DNA from: Membranipora membranacea
Lineage: Eukaryota; Bryozoa; Gymnolaemata; Cheilostomatida; Membraniporidae
DNA length: 64,000 nucleotides
Assembly (NCBI GenBank): GCA_914767715.1
Contig: OU612074.1
Location: forward strand, 17,470,062 to 17,534,061
Direction of reading: 5' to 3'
Position 1 is the stretch's first letter; every line of letters begins with the position of its first letter. Under the pieces are notes generated by a model, which had not been told where the DNA came from, searched no databases, and saw nothing but the letters and a program-made list of their open reading frames with translations. Shown one piece after another: positions 1-12,600 of this stretch. The position numbers were made by a program, and so were the translations under genes.

Positions 1-612
1 CCGACAGCAACCCAGTGTTTGGTTACTACCTACCAACGTGCCAAAATATAGCTATTATAACAGGTGATACAAAATATGATTTTCAAGAGTTTTCTTTATT
101 TGCTCAGTATTATGCAACTAAAAAAACACCTATTGGCCACTCTGCTGATTGTATGGCATTTAGATAAGCTGAACATCAGTTCAAATAAAGCTGGTAAACT
201 GAGCCACTATACACTTGGGGGCACGGTATCAGCTACTTCAGGACCGATTAACGCAACACTTTTTGGAAGTGGCAACGTATTAATAGGTATGAAGCTACGT
301 CAGTAAGAATTCTTTAGGGGTGGACCCCTCAGAATGACGGTAGTGCGATGGTTTCTATGAAGATTGGGTTGCGCTGTGATAAGAAGGTTCAATGAGGTTG
401 TAAAACATACAGTGTTTCCTAGACAGAGTTCTAGCCCACCCGTTTTTCATACAAAACACATTCCAAAAATGATAACTGAAGTTATTACACAAGTAACTGA
501 CTTACAGGATGACAAAGAGAAAAACAAATTTATAGATGCTTGAGTCTGTCTGATAGGTTACAATCATTCAAAATATCTTGTTTATGAATGGTACATAGAT
601 TTATGTCCTTAC
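1..612. other. No gene seen; left-edge non-coding stretch
   Basis: I see no exon, RNA gene or clear repeat here. Because the glycosyltransferase gene to the right ends at a splice donor (minus strand, at 611-612) in the middle of its second catalytic domain, this stretch is best read as intron of that gene, with at least one more exon beyond the window. Short open frames here have no family resemblance. Confidence 0.5.
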
Positions 613-3600
613 CCAGTGGTGACCCAGTAGCCTCCAGGATCTTTGTGTTTGTAGCAGACGGGGGCGTAGGATGAGAGCCCGCATCTGACATGAGATCTGA
701 TGATGTCGCTGAAGTTATTAGGTATAATAATACTGGTGTCTATGGAGAAGCCAATCGCATCTTTCTGTCCCTTTCGCTCGGCCACCTGCTTAGCGTAGTC
801 AAAACCCTTCTTCAGTCCGATGGATCTGCTGAACGGACCACCCAGGTAGAGATATTCAGTGTTTACCAAAGCTTTATGTTGTGACAGGTCGTACTTTTCA
901 TTGTCTTTTCCCATGTCAACAACAACAAAGGTCATGTGCTGGCGATTAGTCTGGTTGTTTACAAGGTCTAGCAGTCGATCCATGTGGGTGGCATCGTTAC
1001 TAACTGCTGTGATCAGATAGACATGTCGCTTATCTAGTTTTCCAAATTTTTGCATCTTCCAGAAATCTTCTGCTGCCCCGCAGGAGCGATTCAGATGGTG
1101 GAATTCAAAGGAGATCACCTGGTTCTTGTTTGGAAAAGAGGCATGCCGATCATACTCGACGTCAAGTTTACCACCCAGCCAGAACATACATCTGAAACAA
1201 GAAGGTCAAGTCACAATTTAATCAAACATTCCAACAAAATGATAGCTGGCATTGTTTTGCGTAACGGTGCCAATTATTGTAATTTAAGCCAAAAGAATAA
1301 AACGAACTGCGGCCAAGTATGAATAATAATAGTGACCGAGGAGATTCATTTTCTAAATATTGGGTGGGATCAAAACATGAAACCCTACAACACAACAATC
1401 AGTGGATTACTCAACACAGGAAGCATTAGGGTTGTGCCCTTAAACATAGGGAGAACAAGAAATCCTAATTCTAGCATTAAAACCGTACAAGTAGATTTTA
1501 TTTGTTTGATATCAAAGATTGTTGAAAAGGCCCGTCTATATAGGGAGCCAGAAGTGAACTTTAATCTGTTTGAGATTACAATTTGCAACCTCAATATAAA
1601 ATTTCACTAAGTATACTGAGTTTGTAACCCTTTGCTCTGAAATTTCGTTAAAGAATTAAAGTCTTACTGCCTAAGTGAAAGCTCTAATATTTGCTAATGG
1701 ATCGCGTAACTACAGCTTTTACAACGCCCTGAATCAACACGGAGCAGCATAATTTAAGCCCTTTCTGTGATACAAACTTGCAGAATCAAACTATGGCAAC
1801 TAGTTGACTATTGGGCTGATATGTTGAGACATTCGAGGACAAAAAGTCACGATTGTTGTGTCTCCTGCCATCGATGCCCGCCTTTTTTGTAAACAAAGTA
1901 GAATATCGCCATATGTTAAGCCCTTCAATGCGCTCGAGGTGGCAGTGGATGAAGAAACACACATGACATACACGCATGTACGAGCATGTCAATGTTTAGA
2001 TTCGGATATACCTACTCGCAAAGCATAACAAACTTATTTACTTGCACTTTAAAGCGATGGGCCAGTATAAAACTCTCACTGGGTTCAACTGCTGGCCAAT
2101 TTGATTGTTAAAAAATAATCAATTAAGCTCATGAGCAAGCGGTGAATTAGCATAATGTCTATCAAGTCCTTCTCTTAGGCTTTGGGTCATTGCACCTTTT
2201 GTAGAACGAGACATTCGATATCAAAGTACAAGGGCAGGGCATATAATGAGTGTGAACGCAATTTCGACCAGGAGCTAGCAGGCAAAGACCGAGATTAGAC
2301 CACCTGCGATTGTTACGCCCAGCATTCAATAAAGAAGAGCTTTGCGTGTTGCATGAGTATGTTACAAGTTAACAGGTTTAAGATTTCAACAGTAAATTGT
2401 CAGTTTGACACACCATGTATTAAGCTAGTCAGTAAATATATTTGGGAATTTGACAACTACAAATTATTTTTTTTTAAATTGGAGCGTTACAAGCCTCTTT
2501 CAAAACGATCAGATGTATGAATTAGGTCAGGGCCATGTCATTGTTATAGACGAGCGCCACAAATGCCAATCTTTTAAGATAATAGGAAAGTCAATTTAAA
2601 AATATTTTAACTGGTAATATTGCATAATGGCATCATTGAATAACTAATTTTTTTATAAACAGTCTAAAACAGCAACATCACAATGAAGGCCTAACAATTC
2701 ATATTATAATTTCAAACTATTCTCACTCAGTCTTGCAGAACAAGTGCACGTTTAAATTTCCACATTTTTGTTGGCAAGGTAGCACTTAGCATGGCCCCGA
2801 CAAGTAGTGCTGGTCCTAAGAGAAATGTACAATCCAAACAAGATGAAAAGGGAATGAGCAATGAGCTCCCGTTGCCTTAAGGGTATGCAAAATGTCTGTT
2901 GACCAACATTTTTCAATAGACCTGTTCGGAAAATCATTCACTTTTTAAAATTGACAGCATTGGTCATCCACCCTACCCTTGAACACTTCGAAAAGCCCGA
3001 GAATTATAGCAGCGCATACCTGTTGAGTTGTTTATAGACAATGTAGGTTTTTCGACTGCCAGGCTTGATTCTCAGACTATACCATCCAGGGTTGTTGTCA
3101 TTGTGATGGTCCAATATCGACTACAATAGAAATCATAATAATAATCATCATTTATATTCACAGCAAAAATGACAATATGACTGATGTGCCATCCTCTACA
3201 GAGCCAGAAATACCTGCTGGCAAATCTGGTGAGTATGGTATAGATCAAGGCAACACTGACACTTGATAATTGTCCAAAAAATTGTGAATACCAAACAATT
3301 ATTACGCAAAATTTCTTTGTCAGGAGACTGCATCAGCATCACAGATGGTGGTTTGCATATTAAATCAGTTGGATCTGGCAGTGTGGCAAGGAGGATGACT
3401 GTGTGGTTTAATGCTGGATGTTAAGAGTGGTATGGTAACAAGCCAGAAGAATGTCTAGGTAATCGTTTTACTGACTCACAACCACAAGGGTGCTGCAAGA
3501 GCTTTCAAATGTTACGTTATATTCAGCCAAACACATCAAGCGTCATGTTGGATCTTCCTGACTGTACAGAATGCGGGGGGGGGGGGGGAGGTGTGTGACA

Positions 3601-6600
3601 TGGTTACATGATGATGGAAGGGGTGCTCTGATTACGTGATTTATATGATACTGACACTCAAGCATTTCCTTGGCCTGTTACCACTGACTTGAATCATTGA
3701 GGGGGAAATACCTCAGAATAATGAATGTGTGGTAGAGAGATGTCACACTTCTTTGCAAGTTTCTGACTTGATCATTAACAGTAATTGGTGTAGATAAAGA
3801 ATTGTGTGTTGACTGAGCAGGCATAGAAAGTTAGGTAATTATCAAGGGCAGAACACGGTTCGCTGCTTTTGCTTGCCATATGAGATATAAGTGGATATAG
3901 GTTATCCGCTTTTACATCAGGCAGTATGTAAAATTTTTGTTTGATCAAATTTATAGGACCTGCTTGCCAGCTGTAGGTATGTAGGATCAGTAAATTGAGT
4001 GTTGAGTCCTCAATGAAAATCCGCTGGTGATCGCTATGAGGCGTAGGGAGGGAAAGTTAGTATAAGTGGTTAAACAGTCTATTGACTAAGCTATCGGATG
4101 AGCAGTACTTGTAGGGGATAATGTGAAACAGATATCGATGATACCACTAGGGCGAGTGTAAAACTATATCTGCCACTTCAGGCGCTCATCACCTTCATAT
4201 CTAGCTTTAATTACATAACGGGCGGATGAAAGTCAAGTATTTGATTATCGAGTGGTCCCAAAACTCGCAGATCATCTCGGCCTATCAATCATGTGATCAT
4301 TTCTCCACTCACTAAAACGCAATGTCATCACGTAAAGGAGGTAAGTATGATGTCATAACTGGGTGACATAATGATGATCATTCAAACATCTACTTAAAAT
4401 TTTTCCAATTCAAAACTTTTAGAAAATTATAGATGTTGATTGCAGTAGGATCAGATAGATATCAATAGACTCTGCAATCATAGCATCATAGCATCATTTC
4501 TAGATAGAAAATCTTAAGACAGCGATTGAGTGCCAGGAACTTAAACCATTATCTGATCCAGTTTTACCGCCTCGTTAGTTTTTAATCACTTTTTTCTATA
4601 ACTTTTACTCACAAAACCATTATCGGAAAATATTCAGGCCAATGATGTCTGGGGAAGGTAAGAAGAAAATGGGTTCTGTCTGTGCCAAGTTGGGTGTGAT
4701 AACAAAATGGTAGAAGTGAGATCTAGATGAGACATTAATGATGAGATGGCACAAGTCCAGATGTGGGGTAAGGAGTACAGAGGATAATAAGTATTTTGAC
4801 GCCCTAATCCCATTAATCGATGTCGTCTCCAATAACTCAGAAAATGCATGCAGGAGGTATATCCGGGAATGAATGAGAGGGAGGGGGCAAAATACAGGAT
4901 TACTGAAGCAATAATGCGCTGGAAATCCTTATTTAGATCATCCTTGGATACTTCTGATCTGATGATGGGTATAGGTTTGCTACTACATCTCATTATCTCA
5001 TCTCATCAATCTCATCAGTTTGCTACTGTCTTGCCTAAGTCTAACATCTCATCAATGGCGAGTGGGCCAAACAAATACTCAGTTACTAGATAGAGTATGC
5101 AGCCTATATATCAACATAAAGAGGTATCCGTGAATTATCTAGAGCCCAAAGACTCTGATACCAAAGTACTGCAAAACTAAGGAATAAAGTCATACTTGTT
5201 CAAAGTAAGCCCTGTGAGGATGTGTAGAGTTGACGATCACTCTCTCTACTGGTTTAATAAGCGGTCTGCCTGTTGATGGGTCCATACGGATAGTTTTACC
5301 AGTCTCATCGAATAGTAGACTAATGTTCCATTTGCCAAAGACGTAAGAAGTTAGGTTGAGCCACCTCTCCGACCTCACTTTCAAGTAGCTCTCCATTAGT
5401 TCTGGGGCTACCTTATCTTGGCATATCTGCAAAAATCAAGCAATTTGGAAGATCTCAAAGCCTGTCATTAGCATTTAGGAGTTGTATAATGTAGGGCCAA
5501 CAAGATCGAATGATAATGCAATAGAGGAGTCAAACTATTGTTGCTATAGGTCCTAATAGCCACTTTCATCCAGGTAAGATTGGCACTTGAATCAAATCAA
5601 TTCAGATCCCTGATTTTGTGGGACATGTGAAAATGCTTTTAAAAGCGTAGAATAGTGATCCAGTTAGTGGTCAATGATGTGATGTGAAACTATTCGATCT
5701 ACAAATAGCAACTTATTGACTTTTATTTATACGGGAAACTTAAATTTAATTCTGGCCGTTGAATTAAATCCTCCTCCACAATATTTAATGTGTCATTACT
5801 CATAACTCAGCTGATAAAATGTGTGACATTCCACCAGATATCTGACACCCATATCATTAATGATTCATTATGTTATCACATAGTATGAGTAAAAAATGTG
5901 ATAATCTGGTTAAGCTGTTGTAAGAGCAATGAGGTAGGGAACATGAAAATTTGTGACTAATTTGAAGCGCTACCAGGCAGCCCTCCCAATCTGTATCTCA
6001 GTTGAAGGGGTCAAATCTACGTGTGACAGTGTGACAGTAGCAGGCTGCCTAGTAGAGCAGGACTGGTGTGCCTAGAGAGTAGTAATTCTGACCCTCATGA
6101 TTGATGGTTGTAAAGACAAGACAGTAGAGGATTTTGTTGTTCATTAATCAGTGGAATGGTCTGTATACATAAAAACAGGAAACGGCCTTAGTGAGGTTCA
6201 AACGTTCAGCCTCCTCATCTGGAGTCATAAAACAAGTAACGCCCAATCTCAAAGAGCCATAAATACCGCTTCTACAGGGAGCCTTTTCTGGCAACTCATC
6301 ACTCAAAGCTCACCAACACTGCATCACATACCTTCTTGTTATGGAGAACCTTGATGTCTGTGCAGGTTACGAGTCGTAGGTTATTCTTCTTAGCGTTGAA
6401 CAGGAAGTCATAATGGTCATTGTTCTTGAGGATGTCATCCCAGTGTACTCTCACTAGAGTGTCTACTTTGGTCAGGAAGAACTGCTGCATAAGGTCAGAC
6501 CTACAATCAGTGTACAGATACCAGGTTAGGTTATTTCTATGAATCACCAGATCGAAATTCCTGTAGACCCTTGAAATATTTTTTAAGACCCCAAAATTCC

Positions 6601-9600
6601 TAGCCTTGTCAAGTGGCTTCAAAAAAGTAGCCGCCTGACGAGGCTACAAAATTTACATTAATCTATCAATCCAATTAATCGTTCTGAGAGGAAAACTCAT
6701 CTGGTTAAAAATAAGGATTTTATGCCACACCCTAATTGGTTGTATTCAATGGCCAGTTTAGTTGCCGATCTCTGCTAAATGATGTACATCAGATTCATGC
6801 AACAACCCATAGTCTGAGAGATTAAAATATCAAAATTAGCTTGATTATTATTATGTCTACGCCACCTACACGCTAAACACCCTACATTTTTGTACTGAAA
6901 ACAAGTAGATGGGTACCGTTCTGTTTTCCAGCCAGGTTGTGCAGGGACGTGTGCCGGTCTATTACACAGACGTTCAGTTCAATTTAAAATGGATCAACTG
7001 AAAGTTTTAATAATTTGTCAACCCTCAAGAGACTATTTTCGGTTATGTAATGTTAGTTTACTAGAAATCACAAGTTGTTTTCACATGATGATTGTGTCAG
7101 TTACAACGAATTATTTATGATTGGGCTACTTAGAAATGGATGATAATCGGCTGTTTATGGTTGTTGTGAACAGCCTCAGACAATGCAATAAGAATAGGGT
7201 CCTGCAGAGGGATTTTGATCATATCACATTAAAAGCGCTCTAAGCAGTGCAAATTAGGGTAGCGTTTTCATTTCCATGAACTGAAAAGGGCCTTGTGTAA
7301 AGAAACCAATACGCTTCCAACAACCGCATGTAATTGGAATCATTGATAGCGAAAAACGCATCTAAAACACTCCTAAGGGAAATGTAAAGCTCTAACATTG
7401 CGGGTTCCTTGAAAGGATGACATCTGTAATTACGATATTTGTTTATATGTTGCTAGGTATTGTCAGAACAACCAGTGAGATGGCCGATGAATGTAGTGTC
7501 TGACATCCAGTCAAGTGCGCATCATCTGAGTTTTCAAAAGTATATTAAAACAGAACTAGTTGGAGAAGATTGCGCAGTTATCGAGCCTTAGTCAGACAGA
7601 ATAGATATCTCATAAAACATTGTTGTCGGCCATGGTTTATTCTCTCAACGATCGCTCGCATTTCCTACTGCAATATTTTAGCGCTGACAGCATATTTAAT
7701 ACTAAATATTGATAGAATTTGATCAGAGACTAGTGTTGGTAATCAATCAACAATAGGTGTGCAGTCGGCTTGCACAATCCAGACAATAAAGAAACAAAGG
7801 CAGTGCTATGGGTATCAACGCCCCAGCCCAAGACAAGCCATGTTGTGAAGGTTGCTGGAAAACACTAAATTGGGGTGGAAATTTTTACATAAAAATCAGC
7901 AGGTGTTCCTACCTGTGACATGTGCTGACGGACTCTTTAGGATAGGAGGTCATATTGGGGAACACTGTCAGCTCTCCGTTCTTGTTCATGTGAATCATAC
8001 CTGCAAACGAAGAAGAAAATATCAGATACATATTATTACAATATTATCTGATGAATAGTTTTGGTTAACATGCCTCTGTAGACAACAGGTAACATCGCAT
8101 GCCGAGCACTCATTAGATTCACCACAGAATGTGTGGGAATGGGATTATTAGTAGGATTATCATTATTATAGAATGATACAAGGTACTTTCTCATGCCAAA
8201 GCAACAGAGGGAGTTATCCTAGCAATAATGGGCCTGAAAACTATTGGATAACATATGGGTCTATTCAAAAGAACATGAATTGCACTCTTAACAAAGCAAT
8301 ATGATTGCGACATGCATATTTATAGAGTTGTAAAATTGTTTTTATCAGATGTCGTTAGGTAGCATCCTGTACTTTCTTGTGGGAATGTCAATACGTCCAA
8401 GATTGGAAATGGGGTCCTGATGAGATGACGCGTGTGTTTTGCCTAATTTCTTATCAACACTGACGGGCTTCATTCTTGCTCCTCGCACAAGAACATTGCT
8501 ATCACGGTTGTGGCCACGAGGACTAGCATAGGAAATGATGTACACAGCTTTATAATTGTTGTCATTGGTCAAATAAATCAGAGCAGCACTGATACAGCTT
8601 CTGATAAATTCACCCATGATTGACAAATAATTTGTGATAAATTGTTGAGCCTTGTGAATGTACAAGGTGAAAGTGAAAGTAAATCTAGCACTTGATCGTT
8701 GGGTGAACTGGGTAATGGCCTTGTTGAATCGCTGCGTATCAAAAACTCTGTTCACGCACTTACTCCAGGTAGCTATAGTGCTACACGCTAACGTAAGCTC
8801 TCCTTTGAGAACACAGTGGCCGATAGTTCATGAAGAATGGCAAGAATAGAGTGAGTAATACAAGGCTAAACCAATGACCTTCTATCACCTGGGAGGGTTC
8901 ATTGATAGTACAGTATGTTGACTCTGTTTCTTCAGTACAGATACAAACAGAAGTAATCTGATTGAACTGTGGTGTTCCCCGCCTATATTTTTAGCACGTG
9001 TCTCACGCAAGGAAATTAAAACTGAGATGACATCAATGTTCATGGCTTTTCGCCCAATTAATTGGTTGATTTATCGCCAGGTAACTTAATTGCTCTGGGT
9101 TTTGGGTGATCAGGCTCTTTTTGTGACCTATTAGTTGAGATTCCAAAAATTGCAGACAATTCTTTGAAGGCCATTCAGGCAGCAAGTCTATGAAAAGTGA
9201 AAAGTTCAACTGAACATCAGTGTGTAGAGATCGGGAGACTCATTCACTATAGATGACAGCAGCTTGAATAAAGGGTACTCTTAACAATCAGTGAATAACA
9301 TTTATGCAATCAGTATAAATCATTTCCGCTCAACAATGGGATTAGTAGAAGTGAAAGAGGATTCATTTTTCTATTTTTCATGTTATCTTCAGAATGCCAC
9401 AAAGCATGCACAATCACTGAATGTGCACTTGGCACTCCCTAAATTACAAATCTGTATAAGCAAATAAATAATTGATGAATGTATCAGACCGTCGACTGTA
9501 CATCAGAGTGAATTTGAGAGGTATTGGCTAATGTCTTCTCACTCCCGTCTCTCATACAAAAGCTCGATCAAGAGATCAAATACCAGTTACACCTAATTTC

Positions 9601-12600
9601 ATACTAGTTGATTTGTAGTGCAGACTACGTCATGTTCAAAGTGCCATACTCAATAATTTATACCTTTCGTGACAATCACTGTTTGAATTCGATCTCTGTG
9701 ACGGTGGGCAAGTTTTTGCAACGAAAAGAGTGGAAGTAGCACAATTTGTTACAAAAAGCTTAGGCTATGTCTATTTGATGAGATGCGAGGGTCCGGTTTG
9801 AACTCGAGTTAATCAATCTTTTTCAATTTTAATTAGCAAAGTTGTGGGTGGTTTGGCACTATTCCTAACCTAAACGATGGTAACTTAATAACTTGAGGCA
9901 ACCAATGAGTAATTTAACATAAATAGCCGGTCTGTGGCACATGAAACAAGAGTCTCAGTTTTACCATGGAGAGGGAATTCCCATCCTGCCAATCCATCAA
10001 GATGTTAGGAATGGTCGATTAGAGAAGTGTGCTTGTCTTATATGATAATCATGAGTTATGTACACACAGTAAGATTGATAGCCTGTCAATATAGTAAATA
10101 ATCAATCACCATCTGAGACTTTTCGGCTGAGCATTGAGTAGAGCAGATGATCATTAGGAAGCAGAGCGAATTTCCTTTATGTGTCGGAGAGTAAATGGAT
10201 GTACGAGTGGGTGCGTGAACAACAAGCGCTCATAGTCCACCCTTCTTACTAGCATTTCTGGAACCAAGTGGATTATTTCCCAATCCCACCAAGCAGCCGT
10301 CCACATTATTAACCTTGGTTGTAGCGCAGACTATTGTCTAATAACACCGGGATAAACACCAGAGTCAGCTCATTGACCCAAATCCATTCAAGGCCAAAAA
10401 AGAAAATATTTAGAAGGCTCACACTGCGGATACATGGAAATCTTGGTGCGGTATATAACTTGCTTTGCACTCAAACATCTCCACATACCAGTTGTCTGAG
10501 TACCTCGGTCTATATAACGTTACATTACCTTTGCTCCTCTCGCAGTGGCCATAGTCACAGCGAAGTGGGGCGATAGCATCAGCAGATGTCTTGATGAGGT
10601 GCTCTGCCATCATCAACAGAAGATCATGCTGATCAATAGTGTAATCATCGTCAGACATCACCATGTACTGGTATCCTAAAAGAAACATGAAAACACGAGT
10701 ATAGGAGGTATCAGTCCACGTCATGGTGATGGATTGAGAGGGGAGTACACTTGAAGATAATTTGTCTGTAGCCTGTAGCGGAGTCAATGAACTTAGCGTT
10801 TCTCTTGTATAGCTCTGTCCCTTGCATCTGCTAAAGATGACAAAGTCGGAAAATTTTTGGTAGCAAGTTAAATGAGACTAGGATATGACATCTAATGAGC
10901 GGCAGTGGCAGACAATGCTATTGTTACACTGACAAGCAGGAGTTTTGAAGTGGAGTGAGAGTTGGGAACTTGAAGGGGAGGAGGCTGTTTGAAGAGGCAA
11001 ATCAGTAAGTGTGTGTGCTATGTGGTTATATTGGTGCTTGCAAAGTGTTGAGATAATACTTTTCAAAGACGGAGAGGTAATTTATTTTCAAAATGAAAGG
11101 GCGTGCCAGACTAAATAATGGGAAGATCACCATATGAAATCCGAGTGAGTACATCCCGAAACCTACTTCAGGCTAAGTGAATCACCCTACATATTTCATG
11201 AATGGACAGTGTATGCCAATATTCATCAATCTTGTTTTCATTGCATGCAATTTTTATGTAACCTTATAATGCATTTTTCAATTAAATTGTATTTCATTAT
11301 TAGGATGTGTCACAAAGGACCTATTATCATTAATGTTAGAGTGAACAGTACTATTCAGTGCATTCAAAAGTTTGGGAGGACAGGTAAGTTTTAACACACC
11401 AGTAAATACAACAATAAACATCATGTCATCTTTACATTCTAACAGGAGTGGCCTTAGTACTTTACTACTGTATTGCGATTGTCAAAATCTTGAAATAAAC
11501 GGAAAAGTTTAAATAGCCAAAATGTTTGAACTAGCCCGGAAGGATTGTGTAAAGCATAAGTCCATTGTCAGGGTTTGCTCCTGACTGGAGCAGATTTCAT
11601 TTCAGTTGTTGGAGAGTTCAATCAGGGGTAAGGTCTAATGGAGGGAAACTGCAAGCAACAGTTCTTACTAGGTCAGAGTTTTGACTATGGACATAAGATT
11701 GCTTAGCGTCTCAAAGCTATATCCTTAGCATTAATTATTGGTTATGGGTGGCCCATTAAGAAATTATACCCCTCCACAAAGTCAAAATAACAGGGTACAG
11801 TAAAGGTAACCAAATAGGGCTACCACCTGCCGGGGGTGTGTAAAAATTGGTCATCACAAGATACTCCTATTTTTGGGTTATCACTTAGTTTAAATCGGGA
11901 TGACTACGCACTTCCTTTCATAACATTGGCCAGCACTTTTTGTGATTTATGAAGCAGAGATACCTCCAAATATTGTCATGTTCTCAACCTACTTTATATC
12001 ACACATCCTCTAAATGAGTAACACTACAGCATGAAATCTTCAGTTATTGAATCATCATAAAATTTAACCTATTGTGAGCTGTAATTCATGAATCGATAAT
12101 ACAGCACCTGCACTCCTCATCTCTTAGTAGTTGTTTATTGACAAATACGTGTTACTTGTATTATTGTTCAATCAACTTCGATGACAGATAAAACTTATGA
12201 AATGTGTTTTAGAACCAAGCGAAAAATGTTAGGATGATGAAGAGTTTGATAGGAGTACAAAAGGACATACCTCCCGGCACAGCAAAGCTTGGATTATCAG
12301 ATTACAATTATTTTCGCTGAGATTATTGACAATGCATGAGACCATGTCCTCGATTGTCATTCAGTATAAAATGGCAACAATACAAGACAAATTCTCATCA
12401 GTAGCCTGGTTTACTCAAGATAAATATTGCGGGCGGAAGGTTATAATGGTGGTGTTAGCTCAGTATACATAGCAAGCAAACGCCCTGTAGTTTCTTCTTG
12501 ATTAAGAAGACCTTCATTGTCTTGCACTGGTATCCTATGTCCTGCAATCTTTGCTTATCAAGTCTCTCATGAAACCGCAAAGTTTGGGGATCGTCTAGAT

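Noticed and set aside
4634-5093. Overlapping frames on both strands near 4.6-5.1 kb
   Set aside because: They fall in a glycosyltransferase intron with TCTCATC-type simple repeats and show no homology.
8345-8755. 136-codon minus-strand frame in a glycosyltransferase intron
   Set aside because: Exons 3 and 4 of that gene join in phase without it, and it has no domain features.
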